64,000 nucleotides of DNA from Agelaius tricolor (taxonomy: Eukaryota; Chordata; Aves; Passeriformes; Icteridae): the NCBI GenBank assembly GCA_023055355.1, contig JALJCS010000001.1, positions 51,093,381 to 51,157,380 of the forward strand, in the 5' to 3' direction. The notes under the pieces were generated by a model. It was not told where the DNA came from and did no database searches. It was given only the letters and a program-made list of their open reading frames with translations. Shown here in pieces: positions 48,441-62,000 of this stretch; positions within the stretch are counted from its first letter, which is position 1; each line of letters starts with the position of its first letter. Position numbers and translations under genes: made by a program.

Positions 48441-51415
48441 CTCTTTGTAAGTGGGATGATAATATTTCTGCAGTAATATTTCTCTAGAATGTGAGCAAGG
48501 ACTTAAATCTTCATTCTTCTTGAAGAGTTATTACTTGAAAAATGATGCATTTATTCCATGTCCCTAGTCCAGGTTTTAAATACTTCCATTATGCCTAAAC
48601 TTGTTGGTGAAATCTTTTTACCAATTTCTCTAAAGTAGTACAGGAAAAAAGATTTATGTTTCTATTTTTATATGTACATGTGTTCATATATACAACACTA
48701 GAATTTGTTTTATGTAAATTAAATCATTCCTATTTGTGCAAGGACAATGTTTGCTTCTGTTTGTTTTACATAAGGGTAGCAGCTGTGGGTACTTGCAGAA
48801 TTCTGAGAATTCGTCTCTACCAATTATTTTCTCATCATGGGCCAACTCTTCTTCTTGAATAAGTGATGCTAATAATATTACACTGTGCTACTCTGTTCTT
48901 TTTAAGCAGCCAAGATGGAGAAAATCTTTTCAATCGTTGGTTACTCTGACTATATGTCAGACTTTGGCTATGACTGTTATCCTGCCTAATAAACAGTGTA
49001 TCAGAAAATGGCAACAGTGGTGAATCAAATTCTTATCTGTTCTTTGACTGGGCTGTGAATAATTCTGTGGAATGCAAACTGGATGCTGATAAGGCCTTGA
49101 GGTTCTGAATTTTGCTTCTCCTATGTAATTTTCAGCGGGAAGATAATGCAGAGAGCTGTCTTATTTTTAATCTTTAATTTTCAGGAATGGGATTTAAAAT
49201 AGTAGGATTATCACCATTTGCATGAAGGGAAAAATGCTTCATTTATCATGCCCCTTTCCCTAAGTCAAGGAGGGGAAGGTGGGCTATGAGACTGTGTTCC
49301 AGGGACTAACAACAAGGAGTTAAGTTTAGGCAATTTCCTATCTTCATTACAGTTTTTATCATGAGAGTGAATTAATGACCCATTCTTTTCTCACTAAAGG
49401 CTTTTTTTGTCATTACAATGAGAATGGGAAGATTTTTATGATCTCTCTACATACAATAGTAATTTGTCTTGCTCTGACCCTTCTGGCAGTCTGTTTTGAC
49501 TGACCTGCCAAAGCATCCCTTATTCCAGACCTGCAGGGAAAGAGGCAGGTTGATTGGTTGACAAGCCACAGCAAGCTTGGACAACTAGAAAGGTCATTGT
49601 AACCTAGGGTGCTGAATATAAAGGCTGTGTGTGTTCCCATCACTCATTCTGCAGTTGGCAAAGTTGACAGTCATGGAGTGAGGCAGCTCAGGAGGGACAG
49701 CCTGTGCTCTGGGAGGTACTGGCCCCAGATTATGCACTTGGTTCTGTCACTGAGGTTTTTTGCTTGCCCTGGCAGGTAGCTTCCTCTCTTCCCAGTCAAA
49801 GGTGTTCCCTTCCTTTCATTCTCCCTCTGTTTTGTACTTGATGTGTTTCAATCAGGGTTAAGTTGGTATTTGTGCCTCAAACTCTGTGTGTATGTATGTC
49901 CACACCAGCATGCAGCAGTATGGATGCTCAAGAGTTATGGTGTGAAACTACTTTCTGTACATTATGTAAATGGAGAATGTTCTTAAACATGTTTTGAAGT
50001 GTATTGTTGTGCATCAGCTTATTCTGAGGACTTCACTTATGTAAAATGTCCTTCATGTGTAGTACTACAAAACCTGCATGAATTGTCACTTAACCATACA
50101 GAACTGCAGACGGTGCAGTAAGCAATGAAATCCCATGGTGAGGGACTGCTCAAAACAGAGTGGCATTATAAACGGGCTGCAGACCTCATTCCATTACTTC
50201 ACTGCACTCAAATCCATTGAGGTAATTCCAATCTGCATTCCCTATTTTGCAGCCTTATTGAACTGAATTCTTAAGACATTAGAAGGGACTGTGTTAATTT
50301 ACATCCTTCTCTCCTGTTCTGCCTGAGGATTATCTGCCTGTCCTTCATGTTCTCATGCTATCAGATGATGCATTTAAATGGCAGGTTGAACTGAAGTGTG
50401 AAGGTGCTCAAGCTAATCAAACATTGTAAGATATCTCTGCAGGTGTTTCATAGCTGTAGCATAGAAATGCTAAAGGCTTAATTGACTGAGTGTATAACAA
50501 GAACAGGAAATGACACAATGGCAATTCATTTTCTCCAAGAATACAGTGGGAGCACAGTCTGCAGCAACCTTAATTAGATTTTCAGTTAAACATTTTTAGC
50601 AAGGATGGGAAGTTCAGCTAATTGAATCTGTTCAAATTTCCATCCTCCTGTTTGTCATTTTTTGCTCTTCTTTTTGGGACATCTATCAAAGCTCTTATTG
50701 TTATCTGTTCATTGCAGTATGTGATGACAGATGGCAGGCAACATGCTGATGTGCGAGGTAGCTACACATAAGCCATAGGAGCTCCCACCTGTCTTCATTA
50801 TCATGAAACTGAACTGGATCCACTCCAGTGGCTTATGACTTTCTTCATTTTCCCCTCACCTCCCAGTGTTCATCCACTTTAATGTGAGAATAAATTCATT
50901 CTGTATTAATAATGCCCAAAATGTTTATATGCTGTTGCAAAAATCTGTAGAAAGTCTAAAATGTGGTGTTCTGCCTAGAAGAGATGCAGGTCCAAATAAC
51001 CATCAGTTTTTAGGGTCCTTCAGTTAGTACTATACACTGTAATCATCTTTTTTCCTTCTTTTTTTCCTGTTTGTGTCTGGCTGATGGAGCACCAGTTAAT
51101 GCACAGGTACCTTGTTTTGGCACCCGTTGATCTGCTGATTTCAAATGCAAGTTCTCCTCACTTTAAGAGAGGGAGTATAACAAAGGCACAATGTAAAAGC
51201 ACTTAAAGGTGCTTTCTGGATTAGAGATGTGTGAAGTGTGTGAAATATGCCAGCTTTCTTTAGAGGGTAAAAGTGCTTCACAGAATTGTGAAATTATCTT
51301 TGGATGCTGTATGCAAACATGATCTTTCTGAAATTGATACAGCCTTTCTGGAATGTTACTTGAATACCAATTTTAATTGCATTTTCCCCTCTCACTTGTT
51401 TTAAATTTTCCTTAG

Positions 51416-51497
51416 GGAGAAGTGTCTCCTTCCTCTTCAACTGGCTCTGGAATCAAAGAGCATGAAGCTGGCCCAACAGGCTCTAGCAGGGATGCAG
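51416..51497 (+). CDS. ARFGEF3: ARFGEF3 exon 3
   Basis: An 82-bp exon between a TTTTCCTTAG acceptor and a GTATGA donor. It finishes the split Arg codon and ends in phase 0. The translation EKCLLPLQLALESK, KLAQQALAGMQ matches human ARFGEF3 (EKCLLPLQLALESKNVKLAQ..., as recalled) with few changes. It forms part of the helical N-terminal DCB region shared with the BIG/GBF family. Confidence 0.95.
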
Positions 51498-52327
51498 GTA
51501 TGACTTTAGAGTGGGAGTGTGTTGGCAGGCAGTGGGTGTCAAGAAAATCTAGGCTTTTCTTTTGAAAAATACTACAGAAAAAGCATCTGTCCTTGAGTGA
51601 ACCTAACAATAATGTTCACATTTCTGTTCAGAAGTTAGGATGCAAGTAAAGGCTGGTGATTTTGAAGAAGCCTAAAAATGTTTTGCAGATAGGTGGGGAG
51701 GTCTTAGATTTTAATATTGAAATGTAGATGTACTCTTCCTTGTGGCCCTGTGCTACTCCCAGAAAAGTTTGCCACTGCTAAGCATCTTAGAAATTAAGCT
51801 GGGGCTTGCTGTCTTCTTTCCTCTAGAAAAGAGGACAGCAGTGCTTGGAAGATGGAGAGGTTAATAGAGGATCTGGAGCTGTGTTCTTTATGTGTGGACA
51901 CTTTTCTGGGTTTTTTGTACACTGAAAACAGTAGAAACAGCATCTGATTTGGAAGTCTATGAAATTGCAAAAGAGAACAGCAGTGCAGCACAAGCAACAA
52001 AAAAAAAACTCTCCTGGGTTTGACAGTATAAAAACTAAAGCAGTTTACTGTTCTTTTAATTGGACAAATGAGTACAAGTCAGTAAATACTTATCACTAGG
52101 GGAATGCTAGTTGTGGAAAAGCCTGGCACACTGCTGGGGTATAAAATCCATTTTCCAAAAAGAATTTTTTCCCTTGGAGGGAGAAAGAAATTGTTCTGGG
52201 AATATAAGATGTAAGTGGATCATTCAAATTCACCTTATCCAGCATATGAGGTGTCAGACACTTGGTTAGATAGTTCCTCATATTGGGCACGGTGAGGTTG
52301 TAGAAGGGAAGGGCTGTTAAGATAATA

Positions 52328-52395
52328 AAGGGTCTGGAGCACCTCTCTTATGAGGGAGGGCTGAGAGCTGGCACTGTTTAGACTGGAAAAGAGGT
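52328..52395 (+). mobile_element. CR1 fragment, plus strand
   Basis: GGGTCTGGAGCACCTCTCTT followed by GAGAGCTGGCACTGTTTAG matches the CR1 ORF2 segment that normally reads GGTCTGGAGCACCTCTCC...CTGTTCAGCCTGGAGAAG. It stops abruptly where the opposite-strand piece begins. Confidence 0.75.
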
Positions 52396-52725
52396 GCCTC
52401 CAGGGCTGGAGACACCACAACCTCTCTGGACAGCCTGTGTTTGATCACCCTTACTGTAAATTTTTTCCTGGTGTTCAGAGGAAACCTTCTGTGATTCAGT
52501 TTGTGCCCAGAGCTTCTTGTCTTGTCAGTGGGCACCACTGAAAAGTTCCTGTCCTTTTTGCACTCTTCAGATATTTATATGTGGTGGTGAGATCCTCCCT
52601 GAGCCTTCTCTCTCCAGTCTGAGCAGTCCCAGCTCTCAGCCTTTCCTCATAAGAGAGATGCTTCAGTTTCTTTGTCATCTTAGCACTGACTCCAACAGCT
52701 CCATATCTCCCATCCTGAACTAAAC
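52396..52725 (-). mobile_element. CR1 fragment, minus strand
   Basis: On the plus strand it reads as reverse CR1: CCTCTCTGGACAGCCTGTG, then CTTACTGTAAATTTTTTCC. The interior has GATCCTCCCTGAGCCTTC and the end AGCTCTCAGCCTTTCCTCAT. It overlaps the same CR1 segment as the adjacent plus-strand piece, so the two form an imperfect foldback. Confidence 0.88.
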
Positions 52726-52854
52726 ATTATTCTTTATATAGAAAACCCCATTATTGTCATTGCAGATTTAGTTAAATCTCATCAGGCTGTACAGAGCTAA
52801 AACACTTGATATTCTGGTATGTGGGAAATGGGAAATGCTTTAAAGCATTCTGAG

Positions 52855-53345
52855 TTTAAAACCCTGGCTGGCAGTTCAGCTTTACCCACTCACTCCTTCC
52901 CTCTCAGAGGTATGGGAGAGAGAATCAAAAGGGTAAAAGTGAGGAAAATTGTGGGCTAAGACAAAGTTTAATAGTGAAAGCAAAGCTGCATGTGCAAATA
53001 AAGGAATATGTGGAATTCGTTCACCACTTCCCATGGAGCAGCAAGTGTTTGGCCATCTCTAGCAAAGCAGGGCTTCATCATGGCTAACTGTTATATTGGA
53101 AGACAGATACCTTAACTGTGAATATCTGTGTTCCATCCACTTCCTCTTTCTTTGACCAGCTGTTGTTGCTGAGCACAGTGTCATATGGTTTGGGATATCC
53201 CAGTGGTCACGTTGGGGTCAGCCATCCCAGCTGTGTCCCCTGCCAAACTCTCTGCACCCCCAGCCTACTTGCTGGGGAACCAGTCTGGAGAACCAGTCTG
53301 TGTGAGCTCTGCTCAGCAATAGCAAAACTTGGGTGCGTTTCTAGT
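52855..53345 (-). mobile_element. Songbird ERV LTR fragment, minus strand
   Basis: It follows, in reverse, a common songbird LTR as I remember it. The left end is CCCACTCACTCCTTCC and GGTAAAAGTGAGGAAAATTG, then AAGTTTAATAGTGAAAGCAA (the reverse of the ATTAAA-type poly(A) region). Further right are CTTCCCATGGAGCAGCAAG, GTCATATGGTTTGGGATATC and CCCCCAGCCTACTTGCTGG, then CTGCTCAGCAATAGC. It is truncated at the right side (the U3 start) and diverged. No target duplication was found. Confidence 0.75.
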
Positions 53346-54117
53346 AGAGCTCCAAGGAAATAGTGTCACTGACAATGTCGGGAGATGTTTCTGAGATATT
53401 GGGCAGAGTAAATCTGATCAGTCTAAAATACTCAGTCTGAGGTTCAGTCAGTCTGTATTGAATTCAGTTCAACCAACCCAATGTCAGGACAAGGAATTTT
53501 GGTATCATGTCAGCTTGGGTTGGTTTCTGTGTGTGTTTGTGTTAGTCACTTGTTAACTGTGCTTTTTGTCTGAGGACTTGATTGTATTCATTAATGGTCA
53601 ACTTCTGTATGACACAAAACACATTTTGCCAGGGATCAAAACTGCCACTTCCACAGCACTTGTGCTCTATTGGAGTAATTGGGACAGTAGGTGACTGTCT
53701 CCTGTTGGGCAGATCTGATAGCACTAGTTCAATGCCAGGATGCTAGCCTGAGTGGGTTTTTTAAAAATTTGTTGTTTTGATGATCTGGGGGGCTGAAAAG
53801 GTTGCAGTCTCTCCCAGCTTCTAAAATACTGAGAGGTTTTGCAAAGGACATTAGCTGAAGTGATATCAGTTACTGATGTCTGCTTTATTCTTGTCACTGG
53901 GGATGTGGGATGGGCAAAGATGATACTGCAATGGCAACTGACATGACACAGATCTCCCAGTTTTGCTGTTTTTCTTGTATTTTATATTATTGGATTAATT
54001 TGAAAATTTTAGACAGAAAGCCTAACCACCCTAGTACCAAGCCCTAGTAGGTTTAGGTGCAGTACTTTGCAGAGGCAGTTTTGTCTCAACATGTACATTG
54101 CCATTTTCTTTCTGCAG

Positions 54118-54249
54118 AAGCTGCTGTCTGATGAGAGGTTTGTATCCGTGGAAACAGACTCAGATGAGAAACAGTTGCTTAATCAGATGCTGAATGCTGT
54201 CAAAGTGACTCCATCGCTCAATGAAGACCTGCAGGTTGAAGTGATGAAG
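54118..54249 (+). CDS. ARFGEF3: ARFGEF3 exon 4
   Basis: A 132-bp exon (44 codons, phase 0 on both sides) between a TTTCTTTCTGCAG acceptor and a GTTAGT donor. It encodes KLLSDERFVSVETDSDEKQ, then LLNQMLNAVKVTPSLNEDL and QVEVMK, almost identical to the human protein. In human the next exon starts VLLCITYTPTF, as recalled; I do not find that exon before the window ends, so it should lie to the right of 64000. Confidence 0.96.
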
Positions 54250-57200
54250 GTTAGTGTTTCACACACATCAGTGCTTGCAGCGGAGGCTGTGTGACTGAAT
54301 GCTGGGGTTAGCAAATAAATTAGCTGCTGCCTTGAAAATCTTCATTTTAGGACAGTATTTGATTCCCTTTTCCTACTGGCAGATGTCAGTTGTTTTCATT
54401 TCTATTTTGTGTTTCCCTGGATTAGATAGGAAATAGTTTTCATTAACATTCAGAATACTGGTGGTTCCAGTTTTAACAAACTTCAGCAGCACAATCAATT
54501 TCCTCCATGGAAGAGCACAGGCAAAGGACTTACAGATCTGGAAGTTTGTTATTGAGCTTTAGTTGTTGTAGGATGGGCTGTGCACACTTGTAATTTTGTA
54601 TTGTGTGTGCACAGGTGCTGTGTAATTTGTTAGCTGTATTTTCTCTTTGCAAAGTGCTAATGACAGAGCATGCATGATCTGTTTAGGCATCAAAATGTCC
54701 CTGGACCAGTGTGTAAGGGAAATTAGTGTTTTGTATACTCTGTCAGAACTTCAATTTCTATGAATACTCTAGCATTCTCCTGTGAGCATGTTAGAAACTG
54801 AGCTGCCAGGAGGTTCTGTTTTGGCAGGGAGGCTATACCAAAATGCCTTGCCTTGTGATCATGTTGGTTGTATGACTTAAAAGTCATTTTTCTATATCAG
54901 TATTGGCAATACCTGTATAATTTGTACAAAGCAAAGTGATGGTGGACAGTTTTCAGATGTTTGGGTGTAAACTTTGCGCTGCAGGGTTTGTTGGCTATAG
55001 CTGATCATTGGTGAAACCATTTTGGAACAGACCTGGTGGTCCTTTATGCATGTTCATTATACCTAGTACTGATTGATATATTTGGGTCTATTCCTTGACC
55101 ATCCTTTATTTCTAAGTGCATAGATTAGTTATTTTGTTTCTTCCATGTGACATCTTGGGTCTAACGAATGTATGTTATCCACTCAGAAACTACTCTCTAC
55201 CATCTGTACTCTTTACACTGGAGGTGGAATACGCACACTGTGTCAGAACTCGCAGAGAGGTGAACATAGCAACAAAAAAAAGGAGTAGTATTTGTGTGGA
55301 CTGTTACCTGTTTTATGGCAGCAGGCTTCTGCTTAACTGATGACACCCTGCTCTGCTTTCCTAACCCAGCACACCTCCTTCCTGCCCCTTTTGTCTCTAC
55401 AGAGGGAAAGGGGAAGAGTTAAGTACTTGCTGTACTGAACCAACAGGCTCCTCTTGGAATGCAATAATTTTTACAAGTTACTTTTTTTACATTCTTGAGT
55501 GTTACAGAATCAGAATGTGCATGCACAGTTTCTTTGAAACCCTGAATGTACATCTGCAAGGCAAAGCCCCCACACTAAGAAGAATGTGAACACTGTATTT
55601 TTCTACAGTTCTGAGTAAATATCTTCTCAAATTCTCTTGACATGTGAGAAGCAAATATAATTTCAAAACATCAAACTGCAGAAAACCCAAGCCAAGACAT
55701 TGTATTTATGGATGCTTTTTTTTTAATTAGAAAACCATGTTCAGTTCCAGTTTAAGTGCAAAAGAGAAAAGAGAACATTGTCTTAATTTCACTGAGTGAA
55801 ATTTTGATGTGCAAATCCTTAGCAAAATATGTATATTGGTAAAAATCAGGCTACAACTTCAACTTCCCATTTTGAGAACAAAGCAAAATTCTATTTTGAT
55901 TTAAATATTTCAAGAGACCAGAGGGCCAGAACATATTGTAATCAGGACAGTTAAAACACAGACTCATTAGATCTGAGCCTTGCCTGACAGTCATATCAAG
56001 CAGACGTCTCTACAGATTGTAACCTGAAGGTTACAGATGTCATTGCAACACTTGAAAATGTTATTAGCTAACCCAGGCCTGATGAATGGCTGAAGCCTTT
56101 AGAGAGGAAGGAGGGAGATTTCTAGCAGCTGGTCTCAGCAATGTGTTTATGTCCTTGGATCTGCTAAAATGTGTCCTCAAGACAGCTTATGATTCTACAT
56201 TAGACTGTGTTATTCATTTGGAGAAGATAAAATACGTCTTTATCTAGTGCAGATAGACATTAGACACTCCTGAGTGTGAGCAGGTTTGTGTGAAACTGTG
56301 TCAGTCATGGTGCCAGCCTGGTTCTTTGTGACTCACTGCACAGTTGCACCAGTCTCACAGGTATTAAGAGTGCAACCATCAAAGATTACACAAAAGCTTT
56401 TAGTCGTGCAAAATCAGTGTGAAAGTAGACATGCAGGAGTACAGAATTCACTGTAAGTTGCTGGTGTGTAAGCTCCTAAATCACTTTAATGCGTTTGGGG
56501 ATTTTTTTCAATATTCTATCCAAAATATCTCCTGCTGTTCCCAGTAAGAGTATGCCAGAAATTTACACTTCCCATCCTATCAAAAAAAAAGTCTTGGATA
56601 TTTATATTAATGGTCTGTTATGATCCACCTGTATTACAGATGGAAGTGTGAAGGGATCTGGTTAGCTGAGGAAGGCACTCTGTAAAGATGCTTTTTACAT
56701 TCAGATGACTGCATGTTGGAATTGGCAGTGAAAGGAAAGAGGTGCAAGGGCAGTTAGTTGTCTTGCCTCACACACTTTTGGAGCATGTGCAGTATTGTGA
56801 AGGGCCATCCTTAGACAGGAATAGTGGTATGAGTAGCTCTAATGGTTGCTGTAAATAAATGGAGAAAAGTGCTAGCTGGCTCTCTTCTGGAACTGAAAAA
56901 AGCAAAGTTGGGGCCTCTGTTTTAAAGATGGAAGGACATTGACTAACTTATGGCTAGCTACCAAATCCCTCTGATTCTTAAGGGTGAGTGACATGGAATG
57001 CTCTGCTGATTGCCAGATTGGAGGATCAAAAAACCAGCACTCTGATAGTATTCAGACTTAAAGGCCAGGGCTGGGGACTGTGCAGGAGTGTGTCCTGGGC
57101 AGCCAGGGAAGATTTGAACTGCCCAAATGCAACTGTCAAGATGAACTTAAAGCTTTCCCCTCCCACATTATCTCTCCCCTCTGTGCTAGGTGAGGTACTT

Positions 57201-58999
57201 CTTACCTTTGCATAAACTTGGCTTGACACTCTGCTTCTTCTGAATACCTCTTGGGGATTGTGCCTTTCTCTTTAGAAAGGTCTTTCATGTAGTCATTATA
57301 TGGGGAAATTCCTCCCTTGAATGCCAGAATAGAAGTGATACTCTGAAGTCCTTGCTTATTTTTCTTGCAGAACACCCTTATAATTGCTAATAACTGGGTA
57401 ATTCTTATGCCAGGAGCACTTTTATGCCCAAAAAAGGCAGTGATCTTTTCAGTGAGGAAGGGGGAAAGGCTGTGGTTTCTCTTTGACATGAATGGGCATG
57501 AATAACAAACACAGGTGTATTAACTGGCTTTGATTTCCCACATATCAAAGCAAGCTGTCTGGGTATATAAATTTTGCATTCAGACTTGTATGTTGTTTAA
57601 CTGCTAAGCCAAATATTTCTTTGGAATATCTCAATTACTACCCACTCTGTGTATTCTCTGTATCTCTGATACATTTTATGGTAGAGATTTATTAGTATTT
57701 TCACACTAGGGACTAAAGTGAGGTTATTTAGGTGCTTTAATTTGTATTAATAGATACTGAGATAATTCAGGAAGTCTGACTAGAGAGAATAGTGTGTCTG
57801 ACACAAGGCCACTTTAGTATTCACCTTTGCTCTTGTCATCTTTGTTGCCATAAGACTGAAAAGCCTTCTAATATGTGTGTTACCAGTTTGTGTTTTACTA
57901 TGCTCAATTAGCTGTGTCAGTGGAAAGGAAAAACCACACAATCATACAGTACCTTGCTGATGATTTTGTTATACATCAATAACTTCAGTTTCAAACTGAA
58001 TAATTAAATATACTTTTATATTTTCTTTAGAATATTCATGTAGGAAGGAAGAGATATATTGATTGCTAATCAAAAGCAATGCTTTATCAGTGAGATACCA
58101 AAGTGACTCACTGCTCTATTTCTACAGCTGCAGATGCATAGAAAAAATCAGGAGGACAGTAATTTAGCACTTTCCTTGGATGAACATGATCACACAGTGG
58201 GGCTGGCTCAGAAGTGGGAAAAATTTTGTTGTGTGACATGGTGCCATGTTATATTTGAGTGAAATGCAAGGGTGTCTCTCTCACATTGAGGGGTGTGGAC
58301 ATTTTGTTCACGTTAAGCACTAGACTAACAAGCTGTAGATAGTCTGCAGCAGAAAGGGGACATGTTCTGGACTGAAGATTAACACTTGCTTTTGAGTTTA
58401 GTTGTGGAGTCAGGGGATCCTGATTTCCCCCTCCCCAGCTCGATGCTTTTAAATTCTGGCTTCAGATATTCTTAAAACCTCCTCTCCAAGCAGTTAGACC
58501 TTTGCTTGGAGAAATACATGCAGTATTGACAAAAGCACCATCAAATATTGTCAGATCAGCAGTGGAAAAGGAAACTGGAAATCTAATCTATAGCTGAACC
58601 TCTGGATTGCAGTCACTTCAAACCTCAGCAATTCTGTGATTTTGACTTTCTCTCTTTGAGTTTTTGGTAATTTTTCATCACTAGCCCTGACTCTAAAAAG
58701 CTATCTCTCCAGGAAAGACTGCAATTAGGCTTTGAGTGTAACTGTGGCACCCAGACAGCTGAAACCAAATATTGAGGAAGTGGGAAGTATGGAAGGAATC
58801 CTAAACAGGAGAGACACTTGGATATTTTTCTTTTTTTTCCTTTTTCCTTTATTCTCATGCATGTTATAGTCACTTTCATTTATGAGTTGACCACCTTTTT
58901 AATAATGCAGTACTTCTATCTGACTGTGATAACATTATTCTCAGATAACAACAAAAATGTTTAATGAAGAATTGCAAATTACAAGATGAATCCTCACAT

Positions 59000-59063
59000 A
59001 GAAACAAGTTCTTCAGACAAACCAGATACACAGAAACAAATTCTCCAGATAAACCAGATACAC
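59000..59063. repeat. 32-bp tandem duplication
   Basis: AGAAACAAGTTCTTCAGACA at 59000 recurs at 59032 as AGAAACAAATTCTCCAGATA. Both copies end AACCAGATACAC. There are two copies with a few substitutions. Confidence 0.88.
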
Positions 59064-62000
59064 TGTAATATAATGGGTACTGAACTAAGAAAGTTGCTCT
59101 TAGGACAAAGGTATGCGTAAGATTTCCCTTTCTACTGCATCCTTTTGTTTTCTTCAGTCACAGAGACAGCATTGTCACATAATTCAATGCATTTCAGTCC
59201 AGTCTATGTCCGCATTTCCTGGGAAATTTAGAGCTTGCAGGACAGAAATTTTCAAGCAAGAAAAAGAATAATGACCTCTTGTGAAAGAAATTCAGTTTTT
59301 GGATTTGATGTTTTTCCAAATACTTGTTCTTTATTTCACTGTTCTAATTAATGGTTATATGCTGGGCATGTTATGAATATATACTCTGTTTCTGTCAGTG
59401 AAGATTCCAAGCTTTGCTCCTTATTATATCTCAGAAGACTTCCCACGGTTGAGTTGCAGCAACCTTACTTGTGGTGGTTTTTTAATAGACTTGAGGATTG
59501 CTTTGAAACAAAAAAATAATCTTCCAAAGTGGCTCTAGAGGGAAGACTTTTCTAGTTCCCATCATTTACCTATTGTACATGGCGAACAGCAGTTTCATTT
59601 AGGAAAGATTAGTTTATTCCCAGTGACTCCAACTTGCATTTGTTTCTGGATTAGGTGTATTTCTTGCAGATGGGCAAATTCTTTAGGATTTTTCTTCTGT
59701 AGGCTTTCAGTGAGGAGTCAGCCAGAAGTCTGTTTTATCTGTGAATGGGGTTTAATGAACCCTTGCTAAATCTGCTGTGTCAAGGCAATCTTTTCTCTTT
59801 GTCTTTTCACTGATCCATTAATACAGCATTTGGGAGCTCTCCAGTAATTATAGTAGACAGCTCTCTTTGTGATTTCAGTTTTCACTTTGGATATATTTGG
59901 AACTGAAATCTGACTTAGAGTTCTGTGGTAAAACTTAGTTTGTGTAAGGACAAACTGTCTTTAGGTTGAGTATTAGCAGCTCTTCTTTCCAAGATTGCTA
60001 CCATAATGCTTTAAAGGTGCAAAGTGATTCTTTGTGCTAAGACTCATCTCCTAGTTTTTATTAATTTATATTCTGTAATAACTAATTAGATTGATAGGGC
60101 TCCTGTTACGCTGTCAAATTAGTCACTTGAGAAGGTCACTATTGAAAGTCTACAAGGAGTCTGAGAAAGTTTAGTGACCTTTTTTTTTTTGCCTTAGTTT
60201 TCATAGCAGTTATAGTTGACCTGTTTTAGGGTCTGTACAACCATGTTGTTACAGGTTCAGGGAGGTAGTCCCGATGTGGTGCAAATATTGAATGAAAGGG
60301 GACTGTGCTTCACCAACCAAGCAAAACTTACCGTTAATTATTTCAGAAAACTTGTCAGGAACTTTGTTGCTGCTTGAGCAAGTCTTTGGCCCTCCAAGAG
60401 AGAGAACAATTCATGTATTTGAAAAATGGCTCCAAAGAGTTTGATCAAAAACGTTGACACAACACAACTGTACAATCCCAGTCTCTGTGCATGATTATAT
60501 TCTAAACAATTTTCTTGAGTATTAATAAATGAGATGATAACTCATAAGCTCTCACAGATACATATCTTCTCATTATTTTAAGATTAATGTTTATGAAACA
60601 TATTTTTCCACATACAATGTGGTTATACTTAGTTGAATATAATTTACAACTGTTCTGCTTTGTCTTGAACTGTAAAATCAAATGGAGGTGTGTTAGCATC
60701 TGCTCTGTTAAAGAGGGGATTCTGTAAAGACTTTCACAGCATCATGCAAATAAGATTTTTTTTTTAAGATCAGTCCTGCTGAGAGATGCTACATAGAGTT
60801 CTTAGTGCTTAGCCTTTTCATAAGTTAAATTTTTGTAATGTAGGCCAACTACAAATCCAGACCCTCTTGGGTTTGCTTGTCTCATTTTACTTCTTTCTGG
60901 TTATTTTTGAAAGTCATTTTATTCATGTGCTTAGTTATAAGTAACCAGGTTAATTCCAATGGATTGAATGACCTACCTTGTGGGCTTCAAGATAAGCTCA
61001 TCCTTTCCTGAGTTAATTAGAACTATGGTAAATGCCTAGTACTGTGATTAAAGAATTCCCCTGGTTCTTAGGTGCCTGGTCATTGTAGCCAAACCCAGGC
61101 TTGAATTAAATAGCAGAGCTTTCTCCTTAAGGAATCCAAAGGCATGATAATGGTAATGGCCTGAATGTGGCCAAATGGATGCTGGAGGATAACTGCCTAA
61201 ACCAGTCAGTAGTGAATGCAGTATCTCTATAATGAAAACTCTTTCCAGGATCCATGGCTTTTCCTCATCACCATTCTGTGCTTGAATTCAATCCCTGAAC
61301 AATCTCTATGGGTTTCATCATATGTGTAATTTCAAAAATCTAAGCAGAGTGTTGGTCAGCTTAAAAGTTTTGCAGGATAGAAAAGTAGGCTTAGTTTCTT
61401 TCCTGAAGAAATTCTAGTGCAAAAATTTTAACTGTCTCAGAGTTGTGGGATTATGAAGGTGTTTTCAGATAGAGAACATGCTCATTCTGTCACATTGGAA
61501 CTGTCACATTTGGTGTGGCATAATCAAAATCATTGGCATCAACCAAAAAGCAGCGAGTCCCTAGTTCTGTAAAGTGTAATTTCACACCTATCAAGTGTGG
61601 AAGTACAAGTTCTTATAGACTTTTTTTAGTCTGACACACATACCAAGAACCTGGAGTTCACTTAACCATTACGAAGATGAATTGCAAAGGCATTATATGA
61701 TCAGAACCCCAAATATAGAAACCCTTTAACTTTGACACATGGCCTTTTAGTCTTTTGCCAGCTGCCAGACATTAATGCTTACTGGTGGTGACAGTGGCAA
61801 GTTCTGCCAACCAAAGCGGCCACACAACAGTGGCATGAAAGGGTCACTTGCCATCGCTTTTGCACGCAATTGTACCTGTACTGCAGGTGTGCCACAGATG
61901 CACCCAGTTTACTCCTTCTTGCTTATCAGCCTCCCATGATTAGGGCCGCTGCTACCATAGCTGTTAGCACCATCTGGCCCTGGGGCAGCTGAGGGGAGAA

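Larger units (their letters stand above)
38461..51415 (+). other. ARFGEF3: ARFGEF3 intron 2 (13 kb)
   Basis: A 12,955-bp GT-AG intron (GTAAGA donor, TTTTCCTTAG acceptor). It hosts a palindromic retroviral derivative (39121-40010), a near-perfect hairpin (40725-40825), a large passerine-type LTR (about 43080-44028), a small LTR fragment near 45.6 kb and an old CR1 piece near 48.3 kb. It also has a 53-bp-period duplication (45891-45989). The remaining sequence is ordinary AT-rich intron. Confidence 0.9.
51498..54117 (+). other. ARFGEF3: ARFGEF3 intron 3
   Basis: A 2620-bp GT-AG intron. It contains two CR1 fragments facing each other (52328-52725) followed closely by a minus-strand ERV LTR (about 52855-53345). 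The rest is unremarkable. Confidence 0.9.
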
